The position numbers and the translations under genes were made by a program. 64,000 nucleotides of DNA from Pontibacter korlensis (GTDB taxonomy: Bacteria > Bacteroidota > Bacteroidia > Cytophagales > Hymenobacteraceae), in NCBI RefSeq assembly GCF_000973725.1, contig NZ_CP009621.1:4457001-4521000 (forward strand), written 5' to 3'. Shown here piece by piece: positions 34,004 to 43,256 of this stretch; positions within the stretch are counted from its first letter, which is position 1, and every line of letters begins with the position of its first letter. Under the pieces are notes generated by a model. The model had not been told where the DNA came from, did no database searches, and saw nothing but the letters and a program-made list of their open reading frames with translations.

Positions 34004-35317
34004 TTACTTCCTGTTGAAGAACAGCCTATCATACCCGATCAAAAGGTCAGCGCGAGAGCCTGGTGGGCGGTAGTAAATCAGGATGTCGTAGATGTTATCG
34101 GTTTCGAAATGACTTCCCTCAAAGTAGCTTTCGTCCGGGTCAGCAGAGCCTTGCTTTAAGGTGTAGTAGTAGTTGTAGTAGCCCTGCTTTAATAGCATAC
34201 GCCCTGTGAAAGCCTGTCGCTCGGCATCGAAGCTTAATTTGGCCTCTTTTGTTTCTCTCCAGTTTGTCAGGTCGCCCTGTAGGTATACTTCTCCAGGCAC
34301 ATTGTCTGATACCTTCAACTCAAAATCTACCCATGTGTAATCCCCATTCACGTCGCCATTCCCATACTGCCTGTTGCCAAAAATCCGCCTTCCGTTAATG
34401 TCAGGGTCTTGGCTGTAGGCAAGGCCGTTTCTGCTTTTGTCCGGCTGAAGATCCACCAGGATAGGGCTCTGCTGCAAGTTTATACTTTCAACACCAATGC
34501 CATTGTAGTTCAGGCTGCGTGTGTCGAATGCACGAAACTCGCTCAGCCCCTTAAACAGCTCCTTCGGATCAAAGAAAACATACTCCAGTCGGCGCTGCGC
34601 ATCGTGGATATAGGTAGGGCGGGCAAGGCGTTTGGCATTGTCCCAGCGAAAGTTCTGGCGCATCACTGCCTTGACGTCTGCAGCAGGGTTTATTAACTCA
34701 TAATCCGGGTAAAACACATTAAACTCTACCGGCTGACGTGTTTCTCGACCCTGTGGCCCAAGCGGTGCACCTAACTTGCTCGTCACCGTCACGAGCTCCT
34801 GATACACAAGTATGCGCTGCGTAAGCAACAGCTTTCCTCCCTCCTCTTGTACTACCAACACATAGTTACCACTCAGCTTTACCCGTGGCACCCGAAACTG
34901 GTAATGCACATATGGTACACGTGTATTTACAGAATTTTGAGCATCGGTAATAAAAAACTCATTGAATTCGTTCAGAAACTGGGTATCGCTGAGAGAAGAG
35001 GGTGTCCAGTTTGCATCGCAATGAATAAGCTTTGCCACCAACCTGTTGGGAGCAGCATTTAAGCGATCAAACTCAAGTATAACAGGTGTGCCCTGGCCAA
35101 GTGCGACAACAGGTGGCTCCAGCACTTCTTCCTCAAAACCAGTAGCCACATAAGCTTGCACCGACTGTATACTTTCATCGTATACAAAATCCTCGTAGCG
35201 GAGTTGTGCCTGTGTGCTACTACTGCTCTGTACCTGTTGCTCGATTGGGACACAAGCCACAGTGCCTACCGCCAGTAAAGAGCCCAGCAGGTAAGTATAG
35301 ATTGTTCTTTTCTGCAT
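34004..35317 (-). CDS. Type IX secretion plug-domain protein (DUF5103)
   Basis: A 437-residue lipoprotein (lipobox VGTVAC, Cys22) of the DUF5103 family. Known for the family: the Plug protein closes the periplasmic side of the SprA translocon of the type IX secretion system. The sequence shows the two beta-rich parts expected: an N-terminal domain with LIHCDANWTPS, and a C-terminal carbohydrate-binding-like sandwich (VYLQGDLTNWRE, GYYNYYYTL). No other T9SS gene is nearby, which is common since these genes are scattered. It lies ten bases before a small lipoprotein gene. Confidence 0.85.
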   Translation of the reverse strand: MQKRTIYTYLLGSLLAVGTVACVPIEQQVQSSSSTQAQLRYEDFVYDESIQSVQAYVATGFEEEVLEPPVVALGQGTPVILEFDRLNAAPNRLVAKLIHCDANWTPSSLSDTQFLNEFNEFFITDAQNSVNTRVPYVHYQFRVPRVKLSGNYVLVVQEEGGKLLLTQRILVYQELVTVTSKLGAPLGPQGRETRQPVEFNVFYPDYELINPAADVKAVMRQNFRWDNAKRLARPTYIHDAQRRLEYVFFDPKELFKGLSEFRAFDTRSLNYNGIGVESINLQQSPILVDLQPDKSRNGLAYSQDPDINGRRIFGNRQYGNGDVNGDYTWVDFELKVSDNVPGEVYLQGDLTNWRETKEAKLSFDAERQAFTGRMLLKQGYYNYYYTLKQGSADPDESYFEGSHFETDNIYDILIYYRPPGSRADLLIGYDRLFFNRK

Positions 35318-35467
35318 TCGTTAAGTCTAGGCTTTTCTTATAGATAAGGCCAAATGATTATCAGAACGAATATAGTCAAAAATGTGTAAGCCTCCCTTAA
35401 TTAATACAGCCGTTGCAGTTTGTGCTTTCTATCGTTCTTCCATATTGTAGATACGTCACTTAAAGGG

Positions 35468-36340
35468 ATGAAACAGGTACTTCTGGCTGGTGCCACCGGA
35501 CACCTGGGCCGTCATTTGCTACGAGCACTCAAACAGCAAGGCTTTATAGTTACAGTTCTAGCACGTTCAGAGCAAAAGGCTTCTGCTCTCTCTCCTGCTC
35601 CTGATCGGCTACTATTTGCAGATGCAACACATCCAGACTCTTTGTCGGGTTGCTGCCAGGGTATAGATGTAGTGGCATCTGCGGTGGGGAAGAGCATCAG
35701 TTTGAAAGACTGGAGCAAAACTACTTTCCACGAGGTAGATTATCAGGCAAATTACAACCTCTTGCAGGAGGCGAAGGCGGCAGGAATACAGCAGTTCATA
35801 TACATTTCGGCTTTTAGCGCAGAGCAGCACCCTGAGTTAGCTTACTTCAAAGCACATGCAGATTTTTCGGAAGCCCTAAAACAATCTGGCATCAGCTATA
35901 CCATTGTACAACCAACAGCATTATTTTCTGTATTCGACGAGATGACAGCTATGGCCAGGAAGGGAATGCTAGGTGTGATCGATTCAGGTGCGGCCTTAAC
36001 CAACCCCGTGTTTGAAGGAGATGTTGCCAACGTAGCTGTGGAAAGTATAGGGGGACCATCAGAAGTCATTCCTATCGGCGGTAAACGTATCTATAGCCGG
36101 TTAGAACTAGCAAAATTGGTTGGCAGAGCTGCAGGGTATGAAGGCAGGATAATTCATGCACCTAAAACTGCTATAAAACTTTTACTGCCTTTGGTAAAGC
36201 TGTTCAGTCCGAGCCTATGTCATACATTAGCATTTCTAACCAAAGTATCAGTAGAAAATTGTGTAGCTCCACAGCTAGGAGAGTTCACGTTGGAGGACTA
36301 CCTGAAATTGCCGGAGAAAGCATCGAAAGCCAGTGCTTAG
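35468..36340 (+). CDS. NAD(P)-binding NmrA-like oxidoreductase
   Basis: An atypical short-chain dehydrogenase of 290 residues with the Rossmann glycine motif GATGHLGRHLL at the N-terminus. It also has the NmrA/SDR_a5-like core FIYISAFSAEQHPELAYFKAHADFSEALKQSGISYTIVQP. No YxxxK catalytic pair is obvious, so it may bind NAD(P) as a sensor or act on an unknown substrate. The start ATG at 35468 places the glycine motif at the usual distance; upstream in-frame codons to 35420 are unlikely to be translated. Its stop codon abuts that of the convergent osmC gene. Confidence 0.8.
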   Translation: MKQVLLAGATGHLGRHLLRALKQQGFIVTVLARSEQKASALSPAPDRLLFADATHPDSLSGCCQGIDVVASAVGKSISLKDWSKTTFHEVDYQANYNLLQEAKAAGIQQFIYISAFSAEQHPELAYFKAHADFSEALKQSGISYTIVQPTALFSVFDEMTAMARKGMLGVIDSGAALTNPVFEGDVANVAVESIGGPSEVIPIGGKRIYSRLELAKLVGRAAGYEGRIIHAPKTAIKLLLPLVKLFSPSLCHTLAFLTKVSVENCVAPQLGEFTLEDYLKLPEKASKASA

Positions 36341-36796
36341 CTAATCGTCCATAAGTTCGGTCTCTACAGATATGCCTGCTACCAACGTTTTCTGAACTGG
36401 GCACCTACTGGCAATTACCTTGAGGCGCTGTCGCTGTTCTGCAGTTAGGTCACCGAAAAGACGTAGCTTTTTAATAACCTGAGTAAGTTTTGCTGTGTCC
36501 TGCTCACAATGCTGGCAATCGTCTGTATGAACACGCTCATGCCGCAGTTGTACCTCCGCACGCTCCAGAGGCCAACCTTTCAGCTTCGCGTACATATTTA
36601 AAGTTATCACTGTACATGCACCCAGTGCCGCTAGTATATAATCATAAGGGTCTACGCCATTTTTAACATCCTGCTCACTGCCAGATTCATCAATAATCAT
36701 TGTATCTGTACCAGCAGTTACTTTCGCTACCAGGGGTACGCTACTATCGGTGCTTACCTTTACAAAACCCTCTACCTCTTGCATGCTCATAATCAT
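36341..36796 (-). CDS. OsmC family peroxiredoxin-like protein
   Basis: OsmC/Ohr-type protein that reduces organic peroxides through two cysteines. Both are present: LGACTVITLNMYAKLKG and ASRCPVQKTL. The 36850 TTG frame start is improbable; ATGs at 36796, 36790 and 36784 all precede the fold, and the first gives 151 residues. The sequence is nearer to the YhfA/OsmC group than to Ohr. Convergent with, and touching, the preceding oxidoreductase gene. Confidence 0.83.
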   Translation of the reverse strand: MIMSMQEVEGFVKVSTDSSVPLVAKVTAGTDTMIIDESGSEQDVKNGVDPYDYILAALGACTVITLNMYAKLKGWPLERAEVQLRHERVHTDDCQHCEQDTAKLTQVIKKLRLFGDLTAEQRQRLKVIASRCPVQKTLVAGISVETELMDD

Positions 36797-36867
36797 TCGT
36801 TTAAGATGATGCTTATACTTTAACGAGCGGCAAAAGAAAAGTTTTAACAAGTACAGTTACAAAAACA

Positions 36868-38223
36868 TCAGAAGTGCAGCACAAAGGTTGTTCCCTGCCC
36901 CAGCTCCGACTCAACCGAGATAGTGCCCTTGTGTAAGCGCATCATCTGGCGCGAGAGGCTTAGTCCTATACCGGAGCCTGCTTTTTTGGTGCTATAAAAA
37001 GGAATGAAGATTTTAGCCATAGCCTCTTCTGTCATGCCAGGCCCATTATCTGAAATGTAAATAGACACGCGGCTACGCTCATCAAGGGAGGCCTGCAACA
37101 CAATTTTCCCGTCGGGCCCCTCCTGCACTGCTTCCGTTGCATTTTTTATTAAATTGATGAGCACCTGCTCTATCATACTCCTATCGGCTATAAGCAGCAT
37201 TTTCTCGCGTGGTGCTTTTACGATCAACTGCACATGCTGCTTTGCCAACTGCTCCCGAAGCAATAGCTTAACCTCCTGCAGCAACTCTCCTACATCAAAC
37301 CGGCTCATCTGTGGTACCGATATGGTGGTAAGGTTGCGGAACTCGTTAACAAAGCGAATAAGTCCGTCAGATCGGCGGCTGATAGTTTGCAGGCACTGTC
37401 CTACATCCTGCAGCTCCTCACGCAGCAAGGTTATTTCCTCTGCATCTGTGTCTGTGTAGCTATGTATTTCTTCGCAGGCGCTGGCAGAAAGTGAAGAAAT
37501 TGGTGTTACGGAGTTCATGATCTCATGTGTCAGCACCCGAATAAGCTTGCCCCATGCCTCCATCTCCTTCTCTTCCAGTTCAGGCTGAATATTTTGCAGG
37601 GATGCCAGCCGTACCCGATCACCTAAGAGCGAGAGATCTATAACATGCACCGATAGGTTAGCCTGCTCTCCCCGGTGGCGCACAGGCACCAGCATTTTAT
37701 CGCCTCCTTGTAACTGCTGTAGGCCAAGTGTCAACTCCGGGCTTGTTTGCTGTAGCTCCTGTACCTGCTGCAATTGCCCCACCTGCAGCAACTTCTTGGC
37801 AGCATTGTTTAGCAAAAGTATACTTCCATCAGCTTTGTAGGTAATAATACCGATGCCTATGTGCTGCACTATAACCTCGAAATAGTGGAGATGTGCTTCC
37901 TTTTCTGCACGTACTTCCCTGAATTTAGCCATCACTTCATTCAGGCGGAGTCCCAGCTGCTTTTGCGTTTTGCCTTCTCCTTCTATATGAAACTGCTCTG
38001 TAAAATCATCATACTTGATAGAGTTGAGAAAGCGTAGAAAAAGCCTGTTAGTTCGTTCCATGTAGCGCATCAGGAGCCATACCTGCAGCAGTATGAATAG
38101 CGCTAAGCCTATTATGGTAACTCTGTATTCATTGCTGAACTCTGTTTTGGCCAACAAGAAAACAGACAGAGACAGCAGCAGGACACGCAGCAGCAGCTGT
38201 AATTTGTAATGCCTAAAGCTCAT
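36868..38223 (-). CDS. Sensor histidine kinase, partner of the sigma-54 regulator
   Basis: A 451-residue membrane kinase: two N-terminal membrane segments (LLLRVLLLSLSVFLLAK and VTIIGLALFILLQVWLL) with almost no periplasmic loop, a linker, a PAS-like domain (FEVIVQHIGIGIITY), the phosphorylated His in LTHEIMNSVTPI, and an ATPase domain with NLIKNATEAV, ISDNGPGM and GSGIGLSLSRQ. The short sensing region suggests it detects a membrane or cytoplasmic signal, such as envelope stress. The ATG at 38223 overlaps the regulator's stop by eleven bases (ATGAGCTTTAG); the longer frame to 38427 lies wholly within the regulator gene and is rejected. Confidence 0.92.
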   Translation of the reverse strand: MSFRHYKLQLLLRVLLLSLSVFLLAKTEFSNEYRVTIIGLALFILLQVWLLMRYMERTNRLFLRFLNSIKYDDFTEQFHIEGEGKTQKQLGLRLNEVMAKFREVRAEKEAHLHYFEVIVQHIGIGIITYKADGSILLLNNAAKKLLQVGQLQQVQELQQTSPELTLGLQQLQGGDKMLVPVRHRGEQANLSVHVIDLSLLGDRVRLASLQNIQPELEEKEMEAWGKLIRVLTHEIMNSVTPISSLSASACEEIHSYTDTDAEEITLLREELQDVGQCLQTISRRSDGLIRFVNEFRNLTTISVPQMSRFDVGELLQEVKLLLREQLAKQHVQLIVKAPREKMLLIADRSMIEQVLINLIKNATEAVQEGPDGKIVLQASLDERSRVSIYISDNGPGMTEEAMAKIFIPFYSTKKAGSGIGLSLSRQMMRLHKGTISVESELGQGTTFVLHF

Positions 38224-39598
38224 ATTTTTCCAGTCTTCGATAGAGTGCCCCTCTGGATAAGCCAAGTTCTTTGGCAGCCTTAGAAATATTGCCATCGTGC
38301 TTCTGCAGGGCACGTTGTACCGCCTCCCGCTCCAGGTTATCCAAATCCAAACTCTGTGATGTAACTGCCGGGGCTGCAGCAGGTTCTTCCACAGCCAAAA
38401 AGAAAAAATCTTCGGCCTGTAGTTCACGGTTGTCGCTCATGATGGAGGCTCGCTCCAAAGCATGCTGCAACTCACGCACATTACCAGGCCAGCTGTAGCG
38501 CTGTAGGCGAGCTAAGGCAGTATCTCCAAGGGGCTTTACTGGCTGTTTATACTTTTGGGCATATACCTGCAGGAAATGCTCCGCAAAAAGCGGCAGGTCA
38601 TCCAGGCGCTCCCGTAGTGGCGGCAAGTGCAGCTCTACTGTATTGATGCGATAAAGCAGGTCCTGGCGGAATTCATTGCGCTGTACCATCTCCTTAAGGG
38701 GCATGTTGGTGGCACAAATTAGGCGTACATTTACTGGTATGGGTTTATTTGTGCCAACGCGAATAACTTCACGCCGCTGCAGTACGGTTAGCAACTTTGC
38801 CTGCATGGCAGGTGATAGGTTACCTATCTCATCGAGAAAAAGTGTTCCGCCATTAGCAGCCTCTATCCTACCAATTCTGTCTTCCTTGGCATCAGTAAAA
38901 GCTCCTTTTTTATGACCAAAAAGCTCACTTTCAAAAAGAGACTCTGTGATAGCGCCCATGTCCACCGTCACAAACACGCTATCTGCACGGGAGGAGCGTT
39001 CATGTATGGTACGGGCAATTACCTCTTTACCTGTTCCGTTCTCCCCTAACAACAGTATATCAGCATCTGTACGAGCCACTTTATCTATGATAGAAAAGAG
39101 CTGCTTCATTGCTTTACTCTCGCCCTGTATGATGTTTTTGCCGGTGTTTAGCTGGGTATTGAGTGTGCGGTTTACTTCTTTCAGTTGGTTTACTTCTTTG
39201 TAAGAGCTGCGCAGTTTAGCAGCAGCCGAAAGGGTAGCAACTAATTTCTCGTTCTGCCATGGCTTTAACACGAAGTCGGTGGCTCCTTCTTTCAGTGCCT
39301 TCACCGCCATCTCCACATCGCCATAGGCAGTTATCATTACTACCACTGCCGAAGGGTCGTACTTCATGATCTCCTTCAGCCAGTAAAAACCTTCCTGACC
39401 ACTCGTAATGTCCTGGCTGAAGTTCATGTCGAGCAGGATGAGGTCGAAATCCTCATTTGAAAGCAGGAAAGGGATTTTCTTTGGGTTCTTTTCCATTACC
39501 ACCTCCTTGGCATGTCGGCGCAGGAGCATCTTAGCAGAGAAAAGCACATCTTCGTTATCATCGATAACCAGAATGCGTCCCAGGTTCTGTTCTTCCAT
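38213..39598 (-). CDS. Sigma-54-dependent response regulator, NtrC family
   Basis: A 461-residue activator: receiver domain (ILVIDDNED, phospho-Asp in LILLDMNF, KPW), AAA+ domain with Walker A GENGTGKE and Walker B GGTLFLDEIG, and a Fis-type helix-turn-helix (NISKAAKELGLSRGALYRRL). The sigma-54 contact loop reads GAFTDA rather than GAFTGA, a variant I have seen in other Bacteroidota regulators. The ATG at 39598 starts MEEQNLGRILVIDD; the longer frame to 39727 would run through its own binding sites. Upstream lie two TGTCC-N6-GGACA sites and a sigma-54 promoter aimed at the divergent permease gene. Confidence 0.93.
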   Translation of the reverse strand: MEEQNLGRILVIDDNEDVLFSAKMLLRRHAKEVVMEKNPKKIPFLLSNEDFDLILLDMNFSQDITSGQEGFYWLKEIMKYDPSAVVVMITAYGDVEMAVKALKEGATDFVLKPWQNEKLVATLSAAAKLRSSYKEVNQLKEVNRTLNTQLNTGKNIIQGESKAMKQLFSIIDKVARTDADILLLGENGTGKEVIARTIHERSSRADSVFVTVDMGAITESLFESELFGHKKGAFTDAKEDRIGRIEAANGGTLFLDEIGNLSPAMQAKLLTVLQRREVIRVGTNKPIPVNVRLICATNMPLKEMVQRNEFRQDLLYRINTVELHLPPLRERLDDLPLFAEHFLQVYAQKYKQPVKPLGDTALARLQRYSWPGNVRELQHALERASIMSDNRELQAEDFFFLAVEEPAAAPAVTSQSLDLDNLEREAVQRALQKHDGNISKAAKELGLSRGALYRRLEKYEL

Positions 39599-39699
39599 AG
39601 GTTTAGTGCAGGTTGTGTGGTTAGGTCTAGTGAAAATATTGTGCCAGCAGTATACTTCTATAAATATACCATTTAAAGCACTAAAAGTGTAGCTTATTG

Positions 39700-39736
39700 T
39701 GTCCATGGGCGGACATGTTATGTCCAACTGTGGACA
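39700..39736. promoter_or_regulatory. Two tandem TGTCC-N6-GGACA sites (likely activator sites)
   Basis: Perfect inverted repeats TGTCCATGGGCGGACA (39700-39715) and TGTCCAACTGTGGACA (39721-39736), centres 21 bases apart, two helical turns. They lie between the divergent regulator and permease genes, about 55-90 bases before a sigma-54 promoter, the normal position for enhancer sites of an NtrC-type activator. Binding by the 38213-39598 regulator is inferred. The E. coli GlrR site, TGTC-N10-GACA, has a similar form. Confidence 0.8.
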
Positions 39737-39789
39737 ATAACATGTATTGCAATTAGCTTCTATATATCCTTAAGCGGGTTTATGCTTTT

Positions 39790-39805
39790 TGGCACAGCGC
39801 TGGCA
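39790..39805 (+). promoter_or_regulatory. Sigma-54 (-24/-12) promoter of the FtsX/MacB permease gene
   Basis: TGGCACAGCGCTGGCA fits TGGCAC-N5-TTGCW except for one base in the -12 half, keeping the required GG and GC ten bases apart. Transcription would begin about 39816, 50 bases before the permease ATG. Confidence 0.7.
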
Positions 39806-39865
39806 GTAGTTGATGCAGACGAGATCACTATTTAACACTATTCCCATACCTAAAGCGTAAGAACT

Positions 39866-42271
39866 ATGATTAAGATGTACTTCCTCACGGCTTTCCGGTC
39901 GCTGGTGCGAAACAAGAGTTACAGCATACTCAACATTGCCGGCTTAACCCTTGGCATTACCTGCAGCATTTTGCTCTTCCTGATTATAAACTATGAGTTG
40001 AGCTATGATACCTTCCATGATAAGGCTGACCAAATCTACCGCGTAACTACTACCTATAAAACCGGGGATGGTGAAGAGAAGCACATGGGCATTCGTTTCC
40101 CGATACCCAAGTTGCTACGCAGCAACGATAACTTCGGTATGGACAACCTAACCCAAGTATTTGCTGAGGAGACTTCTCAAATCAACATCCTCAGCGAAAA
40201 TGGCAACGCTCCAAAGCGCCTATTGGAAGAGAACCCTGTTGCATTTGTGGAGCCAGAGTACTTTGAAATTTTTGGTTTTGAAACTGGTGAAATTGATCCC
40301 CGTCCTGGACTGGCTGAGCCAAATAATGTAGTGCTGACACAAAACACGGCAGATAAGTATTTTCCAGAAGGTAATGCTATAGGCAAGATCATCAAATTTA
40401 ATAACATACTTACTCTTAAAGTAACTTCTGTTATACCTGATCCGCCTGCAACAACAGACTTCCCCTTTGCCATGCTTATTTCTTATCCTTCTCTCAAGAA
40501 CTACACAACATTTGAGATGGATAACTTTAACATGCTCTACAGTAATTTCCAGATGTATGTGCTGCTGCCTGAAGGTGTATCGCCAGAAGCTAAGGCAGCG
40601 GAAATTACAGATTTTGTAAACAGGCACAGAGAGCAGGACAGAAGAGGCACAGAAAGCTACTCGCTACAACCCCTAAACAACCTGCATTTTAATACTGACC
40701 TTGGTAACTTCGGCCAGCGCACCATTGCTAAGGAAATAATCTGGTCAATGGCTTTAGTCGGTATTTTTCTGGTATTGGTAGCCTGTATAAACTTTGTAAA
40801 CCTTGCTACTGCTCAGGCAGTGAAAAGAGCAAAAGAAGTCGGTGTCAGGAAAGTGCTGGGCAGCAGCAAAACACAGCTTGTAATGCAGTTTATCGGAGAG
40901 ACACTTTTAATCACGCTGCTGGCTACATTCTGCTCAGTTATACTTACAGAACTTGCTCTACCTTATCTGAACAGCCTGCTAGACCTTGAGATATCCTTCA
41001 GTATACTTGAAGATCCGGTTATATTACTGTTCTTAACAGCTGAGGTATTATTAGTTACTTTGTTTGCGGGCTTATATCCTGCTTTGATTTTGGCCCAATT
41101 TCAGCCAATTTCTGCCTTAAAGAGCCGCATTCATACGCAGCAGGTGGCTGGCCTACCGATACGTCAGGGGCTGGTGGTGCTGCAGTTTACTATTTGCCAG
41201 GTACTTATTATCTGCACTATTCTTGTTAATAACCAGATGGAGTATTTTAAAAGCAAGTCTTTAGGCTTTACAAAAGAAGCTGTAGTAACGGTGCCTCTGC
41301 CAAACCAAGCAGGCCAGAAAATTCAGCCTCTGCGAGAAGTACTTTTAAGCAACACTGCTGTAAGGCAGGTAAGCTTTGCTGGCTCCCCACCTTCATCCAA
41401 CTTTACATGGGGTACTAACTTTGCTTATAACAACTCCAGCGAGGATGCTCCGTTTGAGGCTAACCTTAAGTTTGCGGATGAGAATTACCTGGACCTGTAC
41501 AAGATTCAGCTTAAAGCAGGTCGTGCTTACACGAACAGCGACTCTGCAGCAGTGATGATTAATGAAACGATGCGCCGTAAATTAGGTATCAAAACACCAG
41601 CGGAAGCCATTGGTAAAACTATGAGGGTAGGAAGGGACTTTAAGGCTCCTATTGTAGGTGTGGTAGAAGACTTTCACCAAAACTCCCTACACGCTCCTAT
41701 TGATCCTACTATCATGTTCACGGATCCTAAAAGCTATTTATACCTCAATGCTAAAATCGATATGAGCCAGAAACAGGAAGCAATTGCGCACCTGGAGAAA
41801 GTATGGAACATGGCCTATCCGGATGATGTCTTCAATTATGAGTTTCTGGACGAAACAATTGCCAGCTTTTACCAGGAAGAAGCACGGCAGAGTAAGCTTT
41901 TCAAGATCTTCTCCTTCATAGCCATTTTCATCGGTTGTCTGGGACTGTATGGCCTGGTGGCTTTTATGGCGGCACAGCGCACAAAAGAAGTGGGTATACG
42001 CAAAGTGCTAGGTGCCTCCATATTTAATATTGCTGTGCTGTTCTCTAAGGAGTTTATTAAGCTGGTGTTGATGGCCTTTGTATTGGCTGTACCTATTGCT
42101 TATTATATCATTAACCTTTGGCTGCAGGATTTCACATACCGTGTAAGCATTGGCTATTGGCCTTTTGCACTGGCCGGTATTGCAACCTTGCTAATTGCCC
42201 TCTTCACGATGGGTACACAGGCTATAAAAGCAGCGCTAGCTAACCCTGTTTTGTCGTTAAAAAGCGAATGA
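39866..42271 (+). CDS. ABC transporter permease, MacB/FtsX type
   Basis: An 801-residue permease with two MacB-periplasmic/FtsX repeats. An N-terminal membrane segment (YSILNIAGLTLGITCSILLF) is followed by a periplasmic domain, then FtsX block one (ALVGIFLVLVACINFVNLATAQAVKRAKEVGVRKVLG), a second periplasmic domain and FtsX block two (GCLGLYGLVAFMAAQRTKEVGIRKVLGAS). This layout is the lipoprotein/peptide-export or mechanotransmission type common in Bacteroidota. The ATPase gene is not adjacent, so it must be supplied from elsewhere. Probably driven by the sigma-54 promoter and the divergent two-component system. Confidence 0.9.
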   Translation: MIKMYFLTAFRSLVRNKSYSILNIAGLTLGITCSILLFLIINYELSYDTFHDKADQIYRVTTTYKTGDGEEKHMGIRFPIPKLLRSNDNFGMDNLTQVFAEETSQINILSENGNAPKRLLEENPVAFVEPEYFEIFGFETGEIDPRPGLAEPNNVVLTQNTADKYFPEGNAIGKIIKFNNILTLKVTSVIPDPPATTDFPFAMLISYPSLKNYTTFEMDNFNMLYSNFQMYVLLPEGVSPEAKAAEITDFVNRHREQDRRGTESYSLQPLNNLHFNTDLGNFGQRTIAKEIIWSMALVGIFLVLVACINFVNLATAQAVKRAKEVGVRKVLGSSKTQLVMQFIGETLLITLLATFCSVILTELALPYLNSLLDLEISFSILEDPVILLFLTAEVLLVTLFAGLYPALILAQFQPISALKSRIHTQQVAGLPIRQGLVVLQFTICQVLIICTILVNNQMEYFKSKSLGFTKEAVVTVPLPNQAGQKIQPLREVLLSNTAVRQVSFAGSPPSSNFTWGTNFAYNNSSEDAPFEANLKFADENYLDLYKIQLKAGRAYTNSDSAAVMINETMRRKLGIKTPAEAIGKTMRVGRDFKAPIVGVVEDFHQNSLHAPIDPTIMFTDPKSYLYLNAKIDMSQKQEAIAHLEKVWNMAYPDDVFNYEFLDETIASFYQEEARQSKLFKIFSFIAIFIGCLGLYGLVAFMAAQRTKEVGIRKVLGASIFNIAVLFSKEFIKLVLMAFVLAVPIAYYIINLWLQDFTYRVSIGYWPFALAGIATLLIALFTMGTQAIKAALANPVLSLKSE

Positions 42272-42287
42272 CTTTTTTAGTCTTCAT

Positions 42288-42329
42288 AAAACAAAAGAGC
42301 CGCCCTTTCCTGAGCGGCTCTTTTGTTTT
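42288..42329. terminator. Strong terminator between permease and pirin genes
   Basis: A perfect 16-bp stem (AAAACAAAAGAGCCGC with its complement) and a ten-base loop between convergent genes; A and T runs allow use in both directions. Confidence 0.9.
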
Positions 42330-42356
42330 ATGGCAATCAGCTTCCTTAAAGTATTC

Positions 42357-43076
42357 TTAATAGTTTACTTCTGTAGCCGGCACATCCACTAGTATAAATG
42401 TTGCCTCAGTGTTTCCATGTAGGCTTACTATATCCTGATCCTCTAACCTCACCTGGTCATTCAACTCTGCCTCAACATTGTTCACCAGCAGGCCTCCTGT
42501 CAGCACATAAACTAAGGTCTTCCTTAATTTGAAGGTTTTGAAGTCAATTTCCTCTCCCTGCCCCACATGACCATAGTATACCGTAGAATTTGAATTCACA
42601 AAAGGAACATTCTCCAGGACTTTCTGCCCTGTCACGAGCGGCACCAGTTTATTTCTGGCATCCAGAAAATCCAGGTTCATGTGCTCATAGGAAGGCGCCA
42701 AGCCACGCTTGTTTGGCAAAAACCAGAGCTGTAGGATTACGGTATCTTTATCAGAGTTATTTGTCTCAGAATGTGTGAAGCCGGTACCAGAAGTCATCCG
42801 CTGAACATCACCAGCATTCAGGGTTACATCATTCCCAATGTTATCTGTGTGAGTCAGCTCCCCATCTAAAACAACCGTTACAACCTCCATCTCAGCATGA
42901 GGGTGTGACGGAAAACCATTCCGGCCCTTGATGCGGTCGTGGTTAAACACCCGGAGCGGACCAAACTGCACGTTGGCGGGGTCATAGTAATCGGCAAATG
43001 AAAATAGGTAGTTAGACTGCAACCAGTCTCCTACTTTAGCCGCATGGTGGTCTGAGGCAGGTATCAGTTTTATCAT
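42357..43076 (-). CDS. Pirin family protein (YhhW-like)
   Basis: A bicupin of 239 residues. The metal site of the N-terminal cupin is visible as HPHAEMEVVTVVLDGELTHTD together with GTGFTHSETN (His, His, His, Glu pattern). E. coli YhhW of this form has quercetin dioxygenase activity; the physiological role is unknown. Single gene between two terminators. Confidence 0.9.
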   Translation of the reverse strand: MIKLIPASDHHAAKVGDWLQSNYLFSFADYYDPANVQFGPLRVFNHDRIKGRNGFPSHPHAEMEVVTVVLDGELTHTDNIGNDVTLNAGDVQRMTSGTGFTHSETNNSDKDTVILQLWFLPNKRGLAPSYEHMNLDFLDARNKLVPLVTGQKVLENVPFVNSNSTVYYGHVGQGEEIDFKTFKLRKTLVYVLTGGLLVNNVEAELNDQVRLEDQDIVSLHGNTEATFILVDVPATEVNY

Positions 43077-43200
43077 AGTTCTATTTTGCTAGAGTGCATA
43101 GTAAGGTCATAAACACAACAACGCTATATTCTGCTATGACTTTACGGATAGATTCAAATACTTGTTAACAAATGCAGCTGTAGCATAACTATGGGCACAA

Positions 43201-43239
43201 AAATGCCTGATGCTGGATCACGCACAGCATCAGGCATTT
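43201..43239. terminator. Terminator of the XRE-S24 gene
   Basis: AAATGCCTGATGCTG and CAGCATCAGGCATTT form a perfect 15-bp stem with a nine-base loop, just beyond the stop of the regulator gene on the minus strand. Confidence 0.85.
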
Positions 43240-43256
43240 TCCAGAGCAAGTATGAA

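Noticed and set aside
38224..38427. Long N-terminal extension of the histidine kinase
   Set aside because: It lies entirely within the end of the regulator gene, and the ATG at 38223 directly precedes the first membrane segment.
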